Of a stretch of DNA of 11,893 nt, positions 6,594 through 11,893 are shown piece by piece. The first letter of the stretch is position 1; every line of letters starts with the position of its first letter. Source of the stretch: Bacillota bacterium. GTDB lineage: Bacteria; Bacillota; Clostridia; Lutisporales; Lutisporaceae. Under the pieces are notes generated by a model, which was given only the letters and a program-made list of their open reading frames with translations, made no database searches and was not told the DNA's origin. Where the stretch lies: assembly GCA_023230985.1 (NCBI GenBank), contig JALNWH010000055.1, positions 1-11,893 of the forward strand. Direction: 5' to 3'. The position numbers and the translations under genes were made by a program.

Positions 6594-7961
6594 ATGGAAG
6601 AGAATATGCCGGCAAAGGTTAATCTAAATGAAATTATCCTGTTTACCGTATGTAGTATATTGGTAATCGATACCTTTGTTGCACCGGCAATAATTGGAGT
6701 ATCATCGATTACAATATGGTTTTTCACAGCTGTTCTCTTTTTTATTCCTTATGGATTGATTAATGCCGAGCTGGGTTCCGCCTATCCGGAAGACGGCGGT
6801 ATCTTTGCTTGGGTAAATCGTGCCTACGGAGAATTCAGCGCAACCCTTGTGGGCTGGTTCTATTGGGTCAATGTAGCCATGTGGATGCCTGCAGTATATG
6901 TGGCTTTTGCATACTGGTTTGCATATGCTTTTTATCCGGAAATGTCCAATTGGACAATGGCTATAATAGCAGTTGCTCTTGGTTGGATTACAATCCTTAT
7001 TAATATAAGAGGTGTGAATGTAAGCGTCAAATTTACAAATCTGGGTGCAATCCTAAAAGTAGCCATACTTCTGGCATTTGGTATATTTGGCGTCATCTAT
7101 GGTATGAAATTTGGTTTCAAAAACGATTTCAGTTTTTCGTCTTTTATACCGTCCTTGGATAACACGCTTATATATTCAACAACTATTGTGTATAACTTAA
7201 TGGGATTTGAATTGATAAGTACTGTTGGAAGTCAGATAGATAATCCGGAAAAAAATATCCCCAAAATGACTATTCTTGCCGGGGTGCTTATTGCCGCAAT
7301 GTACATTATCGGCACATTTGGTATATTGGCAGCAATGCCTGCTAATCAAATAGACCCGGTGGACGGATTTTTGTTTTCTTTGGAGGAATTAACCACAATA
7401 TTTGGCAGTGCCGCTCCTTTTGTATTTAAACTTATTACTGCTGCCGCTTTGTATACATTGTTAACAAATATGATTTCTTGGACTATGGGCGGAACTGAAG
7501 TTTTGGCGGCGGCAAATTTAGATACAAAGTCCGGTTTATTGGGGCATAAACATCCTAAATACGGTACCGCTGATTATTCATATTATATCTATGGTCTTAT
7601 TTCAAGTCTGCTTGTGGTGGTAAATTTCTCCTTGAGCGAGGATGCCAATGAAATATTTTGGACTATATTGGCTTTTAGTTTTGTTGTGTTTTTATTACCC
7701 TATCTTTGGCTTTTTCCTACTGCTGTCAAACTTAGAAAAAAAGATACTGAAACGGAGAGACCGTACAAGGTTCCGGGAGGTGATGGAGGGCTAATTGTTT
7801 CCGCTGCGATTGGAGAAATATTTATGGCGGCATCCATAGCATTTTTGTTCTTACCGAATGAAAGCTACAATCCAATCGTTTATTATCCTACATTAATTGT
7901 AGGTACCATTATTACAGCTATCATTGGTATAGCTCTATATAACAAAGGAAGAAATCATTAA
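6594..7961 (+). CDS. aguD: APC-family permease, probable agmatine/putrescine antiporter
   Basis: This is an integral membrane carrier of the amino acid-polyamine-organocation superfamily, 455 residues, with about 12 hydrophobic segments. Family signs are EDGGIFAWV near residues 66-74, the stretch QIDNPEKNIPKMTILAG in mid-protein and ERPYKVPGG near 388-396 in the late loop. The first helix reads VAPAIIGVSSITIW, without the Gly-Ser-Gly seen in many APC carriers such as AdiC. Enterococcal agmatine operons carry an APC antiporter (AguD) that swaps external agmatine for putrescine; that role is inferred here from position between aguA and the carbamoyltransferase. A frame opens at 6576, but AGGAGGG (6582-6588) lies inside it, so I chose the ATG at 6594. 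It could instead carry another amine or amino acid. Confidence 0.85.
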   Translation: MEENMPAKVNLNEIILFTVCSILVIDTFVAPAIIGVSSITIWFFTAVLFFIPYGLINAELGSAYPEDGGIFAWVNRAYGEFSATLVGWFYWVNVAMWMPAVYVAFAYWFAYAFYPEMSNWTMAIIAVALGWITILINIRGVNVSVKFTNLGAILKVAILLAFGIFGVIYGMKFGFKNDFSFSSFIPSLDNTLIYSTTIVYNLMGFELISTVGSQIDNPEKNIPKMTILAGVLIAAMYIIGTFGILAAMPANQIDPVDGFLFSLEELTTIFGSAAPFVFKLITAAALYTLLTNMISWTMGGTEVLAAANLDTKSGLLGHKHPKYGTADYSYYIYGLISSLLVVVNFSLSEDANEIFWTILAFSFVVFLLPYLWLFPTAVKLRKKDTETERPYKVPGGDGGLIVSAAIGEIFMAASIAFLFLPNESYNPIVYYPTLIVGTIITAIIGIALYNKGRNH

Positions 7962-7974
7962 AGGAGGCGAAAAA

Positions 7975-9477
7975 ATGGCCCACGGTATTGAGATTACAAT
8001 AATACTGTTATTTCTAATTGGTATGATAGCGGTGGGTTTTGTAATAAACAGAAAAGTAGAGGATTTGGATGATTATCTTGTAGGCGGAAGAAGTGTACCG
8101 ACCTGGGCTATTGTAGGCTCTTTATTTGCAACGTTTTGGGGAGGGGGAACGGTCTTAGGCTCTGCGGGAGCGGCATATCACGGAGGTATATTGGAAACAA
8201 TTGCTGATCCCTTTGCTGCAGGTTTAGCATTGGTACTTATAGGCTTGTTCTTCGTCTCCCCTATAAGAAAGCTGAAACTTAATTCAGTAAGCGAATTGTA
8301 TCTAATAAAATACAGTGACGGTGTTTCTATTTTTGCCTCCTTTCTCATGCTGCCTACATTTACTCTTTGGACTGCTGTTCAGATAATCGCAATAGGTAAG
8401 GTGCTGAATGTTCTTCTCGGATTGTCTTATTCATTATCTGTAATCATAGGTACTGCTGTAATAATCTTATATACCTACTTAGGCGGCCTGTTGGCAGTGG
8501 TTTGGACTGAGACAATTCAAATGTTCATTATCCTTTTGGGTTTGTTTATCCTTCTTCCTATAAGTATTAAACATGCCGGCGGATTTAATGAAATGAGTAA
8601 ATATACTCCGGAAGGTTTCTGGTCCTTTTTTCCCGGAAGGGTGGGGCTGATAGGTTGGCTGACATATATCTCCGCATGGGCCGGGATGGCTTTAGGGAAT
8701 ATACCTTCACCGGATATTGCACAAAGGGCTTTTAGTTCCAAAGATGAAAAGACTGCCAGAGACGGTTCCATATATGCAGGATTATTATATTGGATAGTTG
8801 GCTTTGTCCCAATATTATTTAGCTTAGTAGCTATTACTATGGTAAGTAAGGGCATGATACCTGCAGGTATTTTTCAGGAAGATAGTGAAATGGTAATACC
8901 TTATTTGGCAAAAATGCTGCTAAATCCTGTAGGACTTGGTATTTTTGTTGGTTCCTTAATGGCTACGGTAATGTCTTCCGCCAGTTCATCAATATTTGCA
9001 TCTGCAGTGATACTTTCAAATGACATATATAAATACAGCATGGAGTTAAAAGGCAATGATATCGGGGAGAGACAGGCATTAAAAGTTACTAAAGCCTGTG
9101 TATTGATAATCGGGCTCCTATCATTAGTTGTCAGCTTTTACGCAGAATCTTTATATGATCTCATGGTTTTTAGTTTTACTATTTTGTTTAATTGTTTGTT
9201 TTTTCCTTTTATATTTGCATTCATCTGGAAAAAAGCCAATGCAAATGGCGCACTTGCAGGTATGAGTATTGGTTTTGGGATAACTTTGATAGGTTGTATA
9301 ATTCAAAGGACTTTTGTACCCGAACCTGAATGGTTCTTTACTTTGGTTCCTTCTTTGGCGAATTTTCTGGTCATGGTTATTATTAGTTTATTAACTCAAA
9401 AAAGTAATCCGCCAAAGGCTCTGATAAGCAAGGATGGTGAAATAATCAAATGGCCTGAGTTAGCGGATAATAAATAA
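7975..9477 (+). CDS. Sodium:solute symporter (SSS family), possibly for polyamines
   Basis: This 500-residue inner-membrane carrier of the SSS family has about 13 hydrophobic segments. Typical features are the early YLVGGRSVPTWAIVGSLFAT, the signature GGLLAVVWTETIQM from residue 170, and a serine-rich helix (MSSASSSIFASAVILSNDIY from residue 333) that in this family helps form the sodium site. The start ATG follows AAGGAGG, and only 13 bp separate it from the preceding stop, so it is cotranscribed with the APC gene. SSS carriers take up sugars, proline, pantothenate, urea and others; the yeast SSS member Dur3 also takes up polyamines. Its place between agmatine genes suggests a Na+-driven agmatine or polyamine importer, but the substrate cannot be read from the sequence. 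It is not a component of the enterococcal operon I know. Confidence 0.88.
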   Translation: MAHGIEITIILLFLIGMIAVGFVINRKVEDLDDYLVGGRSVPTWAIVGSLFATFWGGGTVLGSAGAAYHGGILETIADPFAAGLALVLIGLFFVSPIRKLKLNSVSELYLIKYSDGVSIFASFLMLPTFTLWTAVQIIAIGKVLNVLLGLSYSLSVIIGTAVIILYTYLGGLLAVVWTETIQMFIILLGLFILLPISIKHAGGFNEMSKYTPEGFWSFFPGRVGLIGWLTYISAWAGMALGNIPSPDIAQRAFSSKDEKTARDGSIYAGLLYWIVGFVPILFSLVAITMVSKGMIPAGIFQEDSEMVIPYLAKMLLNPVGLGIFVGSLMATVMSSASSSIFASAVILSNDIYKYSMELKGNDIGERQALKVTKACVLIIGLLSLVVSFYAESLYDLMVFSFTILFNCLFFPFIFAFIWKKANANGALAGMSIGFGITLIGCIIQRTFVPEPEWFFTLVPSLANFLVMVIISLLTQKSNPPKALISKDGEIIKWPELADNK

Positions 9478-9549
9478 CATATTTAAAGGTCTTATCTTGA
9501 TAAGGTGAAAAAAGATTACAATACTAAATTTATAAAGGGAGTGTATAAT

Positions 9550-10584
9550 TTGAGACTGAGACATTTCATTGATACAAATGATTTTACAAAGCAAGAGCTT
9601 GTGGATATTATTGATTTGTCCATAACTATTAAAGAGTGTATAAAGACGGGATTTCACCCTCCTTTGATGAAAGGCAAAACCTTGGGCATGATATTTCAGC
9701 AGTCATCTACAAGGACTAGGGTTTCTTTTGAAACTGCTATGGAGCAATTAGGCGGGCATGCACAGTATTTAGGACCCGGCATGATACAATTGGGAGGCCA
9801 TGAAACAATTGATGATACGGGGAGAGTTTTATCCCAATTAATTGATATTGTAATGGCTAGAGTTATTGACCACAAGACAGTTGTAGAACTGGCAAATGCT
9901 TCAAGTATCCCCGTAATAAATGCGATGAGCGACTACAATCACCCTACTCAAGAAATCGGCGATATGATTACCATAGTAGAGAATTTACCAAAGGATAAAT
10001 GTTTGGAGGATTGCAAAGTAGTTTTTGTAGGAGACGGAACTCAGGTATGTGCCTCTTTAGGGTTTATTACAACAAAATTGGGAATGGATTTTGTACATTT
10101 TGGCCCTGAAGGTTTTCAATTAAAGGAAAAACATAAGGAGATAATGAGAGCAAACTGTGAGGAGTCAGGCGGTTCATGGATTGTTACCGATGATTTGGAT
10201 GAGGCAATGGATGATGCCGATTTCCTATATACCGATGTTTGGTATGGACTTTATGAAAGTGAATTATCAGAAGAGGAAAGGCATCGTATTTTTATGCCCA
10301 AATATCAGATTGACAGAAAGATGATGCAAAAAGCCAATCTAGGGGCAAAGTTTATGCACTGCTTGCCTGCTACAAGAGGTGAAGAAGTGACGGATGAGGT
10401 CATAGATAGCAATATATCCATTGCATTTGAACAGGCAGGTAACCGTTTGACAGCTATGAGAGGACTTTTGGTTTACTTTACCAGATACCAAAACGAAGGC
10501 ACATTACTTCAAAAAGAAGTAGCAAAAGAGATGTTAAGCAATTTCATGGAACGAAGGCTGTCAATTTGCTGTTGTTGTGAGTAA
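9550..10584 (+). CDS. aguB: Putrescine carbamoyltransferase
   Basis: This enzyme catalyses phosphorolysis of N-carbamoylputrescine to putrescine and carbamoyl phosphate, following agmatine deiminase. It is a 344-residue member of the aspartate/ornithine carbamoyltransferase family. Carbamoyl phosphate motifs are SSTRT (52-56), HPTQE (131-135) and HCLPATRG (270-277). Where ornithine transcarbamylases carry the Ser-Met-Gly loop, this protein has DVWYGLYE (229-236), the mark of putrescine carbamoyltransferase (also called ptcA). A frame opens at a GTG (9505) without a ribosome site; AAAGGGAG (9534-9541) sits 8 bases before TTG 9550, and starting there gives an N-terminus aligning with the enterococcal enzyme to within one residue. 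The C-terminus is odd: four consecutive cysteines (340-343) before the final glutamate. It follows the SSS gene by 72 bp. Confidence 0.93.
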   Translation: MRLRHFIDTNDFTKQELVDIIDLSITIKECIKTGFHPPLMKGKTLGMIFQQSSTRTRVSFETAMEQLGGHAQYLGPGMIQLGGHETIDDTGRVLSQLIDIVMARVIDHKTVVELANASSIPVINAMSDYNHPTQEIGDMITIVENLPKDKCLEDCKVVFVGDGTQVCASLGFITTKLGMDFVHFGPEGFQLKEKHKEIMRANCEESGGSWIVTDDLDEAMDDADFLYTDVWYGLYESELSEEERHRIFMPKYQIDRKMMQKANLGAKFMHCLPATRGEEVTDEVIDSNISIAFEQAGNRLTAMRGLLVYFTRYQNEGTLLQKEVAKEMLSNFMERRLSICCCCE

Positions 10585-10640
10585 CACAAAGAAAATAGTA
10601 GCTTTTAATTTATAAATAACATAGTTTTATTGAAGGAAAT

Positions 10641-10670
10641 AAGACATCTTTGTAGAAATAGAGATATACT
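10641..10670 (+). promoter_or_regulatory. Candidate promoter of the methionine gamma-lyase gene
   Basis: AAGACA (10641-10646) and TATACT (10665-10670) are 18 bp apart, in the 124-base gap after the carbamoyltransferase. No convincing terminator is visible in that gap, so the lyase may also be reached by readthrough. Assigned by eye. Confidence 0.35.
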
Positions 10671-10708
10671 AATTAAAATATATAAAAATTTTTAAAGGGG
10701 GAATCATT

Positions 10709-11893
10709 TTGGACAAATCTGACATGTGTAACATGGGTTTTGCAACGCGAGCTATTCACGGAGGCTGGAAAAAGAATGATGCAGGTGCATTAGCTACACC
10801 GATTTATCAAACGTCTACATTTATTTTTGATTCTGCAGAACAAGGCGGGAGAAGATTTGCATTGGAAGAGGAAGGTTATATCTATTCCCGTCTTGGTAAT
10901 CCAACTACTTCAGTATTGGAAGAAAAAATTGCAATGCTTGAAGGCGGGGATTCTGCAGTTGCTTTTTCTTCAGGGATGGGTGCTATAACATCAGTTTTAT
11001 GGACTGCACTAAAAGCAGGAGATCACGTTATAGCTTCTAAAACATTGTATGGCTGTACCTTTGCCTTTTTAAGCCATGGACTTACCAGATATGGGGTAGA
11101 AGTCAGCTTTGTTGATACATCTGATCCGACAAATGTTGAAAAGGCAATGAAGAGCAATACTAAAGTTGTATACTTGGAGACCCCTGCTAATCCAAATATG
11201 AATATTACGGATCTGGAAGGCATTAGTAAGATAGCACATAAAAATGAGGGCTGTTTAGTTGTAGTGGATAACACATATTGTTCTCCATATATCCAAAGGC
11301 CTTTAGAGCTGGGGGTAGATGTGGTGGTTCATTCCGCAACGAAGTATTTAAACGGACATGGTGATGTTGTGGCCGGTCTTGCTGTAGGATCCAAAGAGTT
11401 TATGACTGACCTTAAACTATTTGGCTTAAAAGATATGACAGGTGCTGTTATTAGTCCTTTTGATGCTTTCTTAATTATCAGAGGTATGAAAACATTAAGT
11501 ATAAGAATGGAAAAGCATAGTGAAAATGCAATTAAGGTTGCAGAGTTCTTAGAAAACCATCCTGCTGTTGATAAGGTATATTATCCCGGGCTAAAAAGTT
11601 TTCCCCAATATGAGTTAGCCAAGAGACAGATGAGATTACCCGGAGCAATGATAGCTTTTGAGCTTAAGGGTGGTATAGACGAAGGTAGAAAATTGATGAA
11701 TAATGTAAAGCTTTGCAGTCTTGCAGTAAGCTTAGGAGATACGGAAACTTTAATTCAGCATCCCGCATCCATGACTCATTCGCCTTATACTCCCGAAGAA
11801 AGAGCGGAAAGCGGCATAAGCGATACTTTAGTCAGGTTATCCATAGGTCTTGAAGATGTTGAGGATATAATTAATGATTTAAAATCAGTTTTA
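10709..11893 (+). CDS. megL: Methionine gamma-lyase, 3' end cut by the window
   Basis: This PLP enzyme of the Cys/Met metabolism family cleaves L-methionine to methanethiol, 2-oxobutyrate and ammonia, and usually also acts on homocysteine or cysteine. 395 codons are present with no stop by the window edge; the family is about 398 residues, so only a few codons should be missing. The residues that mark methionine gamma-lyase are present at the same numbers as in the Pseudomonas putida enzyme: Tyr59 and Arg61 (YSRLGNP), Tyr114 and Cys116 (KTLYGCT). The PLP lysine is Lys212 in SATKYLNGHGD. Cys116 argues against cystathionine gamma-lyase or gamma-synthase. The start is TTG 10709, with AAAGGGGG (10694-10701) 7 bases upstream; an ATG at 10724 lacks such a site. 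It lies 124 bp after the agmatine genes on the same strand. Confidence 0.93.
   Translation, partial: MDKSDMCNMGFATRAIHGGWKKNDAGALATPIYQTSTFIFDSAEQGGRRFALEEEGYIYSRLGNPTTSVLEEKIAMLEGGDSAVAFSSGMGAITSVLWTALKAGDHVIASKTLYGCTFAFLSHGLTRYGVEVSFVDTSDPTNVEKAMKSNTKVVYLETPANPNMNITDLEGISKIAHKNEGCLVVVDNTYCSPYIQRPLELGVDVVVHSATKYLNGHGDVVAGLAVGSKEFMTDLKLFGLKDMTGAVISPFDAFLIIRGMKTLSIRMEKHSENAIKVAEFLENHPAVDKVYYPGLKSFPQYELAKRQMRLPGAMIAFELKGGIDEGRKLMNNVKLCSLAVSLGDTETLIQHPASMTHSPYTPEERAESGISDTLVRLSIGLEDVEDIINDLKSVL

Noticed and set aside
8517..8855. Antisense open frame within the SSS symporter gene
   Set aside because: Shadow of a clear membrane carrier gene; no start signals.
9491..9504. CTTATC-TT-GATAAG short inverted repeat before the carbamoyltransferase
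   Set aside because: Only six-base arms with a two-base centre; too short to support as an operator or hairpin.
9505..9549. GTG start giving a 359-residue carbamoyltransferase
   Set aside because: No ribosome site precedes it, while AAAGGGAG is ideally placed for TTG 9550, and the longer N-terminus would exceed the enterococcal enzyme by 16 residues.
9550..10584. Ornithine carbamoyltransferase
   Set aside because: The Ser-Met-Gly loop of ornithine enzymes is absent, the DVWYGLYE motif of putrescine enzymes is present, and agmatine deiminase is in the same operon.
10586..10653. ACAAAGA/TCTTTGT inverted pair after the carbamoyltransferase
   Set aside because: Only 7 bp with a 54-base gap and no T-run; likely chance in A+T-rich DNA.
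11023..11274. Antisense open frame within methionine gamma-lyase
   Set aside because: The + strand frame carries the conserved active-site residues through this stretch; the antisense frame is a shadow.

Overview
The window is A+T-rich DNA with dense, one-directional genes: every gene I can support is on the + strand. Strong AGGAGG-type ribosome-binding sites, TTG starts, a VanW/G5 envelope protein, a branched-chain amino acid ABC transporter and amino acid or amine catabolism genes suggest a low-GC Gram-positive anaerobe. A member of the Clostridia or Tissierellia that ferments amino acids would fit. This placement is inference from gene content and sequence style; there is no rRNA or other marker in the window.

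Layout. (1) Positions 1-1789 hold the end of a liv operon: the 3' part of livM, then livG and livF, overlapping by 4 bp and 1 bp, closed by a hairpin terminator at 1835-1860. (2) Positions 1945-2634 hold a pseudouridine synthase of the RluF type with its own likely promoter. (3) Positions 2838-5151 hold a tiny two-helix membrane protein, an unrecognised 209-residue cytoplasmic protein with a coiled coil, and a membrane-anchored VanW/G5 protein, ending in a perfect 34-bp palindromic terminator. This is the least characterised part. (4) Positions 5436-10584 hold an agmatine catabolism operon: agmatine deiminase, an APC-family amine/amino acid exchanger, an SSS-family Na+ symporter and putrescine carbamoyltransferase. 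(5) From 10709 to the right edge there is a nearly complete methionine gamma-lyase that starts with TTG.

How the genes work together. Agmatine would enter through the APC exchanger and/or the SSS symporter. AguA would deiminate it to N-carbamoylputrescine and ammonia. The carbamoyltransferase would split that with phosphate into putrescine, which can leave by exchange, and carbamoyl phosphate. Carbamate kinase, the usual ATP-forming last step, is absent from the window, as is any regulator. Methionine gamma-lyase makes 2-oxobutyrate, methanethiol and ammonia, another catabolic entry, but its link to the agmatine genes is only adjacency. The liv transporter at the left fits the same amino-acid-using lifestyle.

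No transposase, CRISPR array, tRNA, rRNA or phage gene was seen. The items most worth a second look are the SSS symporter embedded in the agmatine pathway, the three-gene envelope cluster with two unrecognised proteins, the Cys-Cys-Cys-Cys tail on the carbamoyltransferase, and the inverted repeat ahead of aguA.
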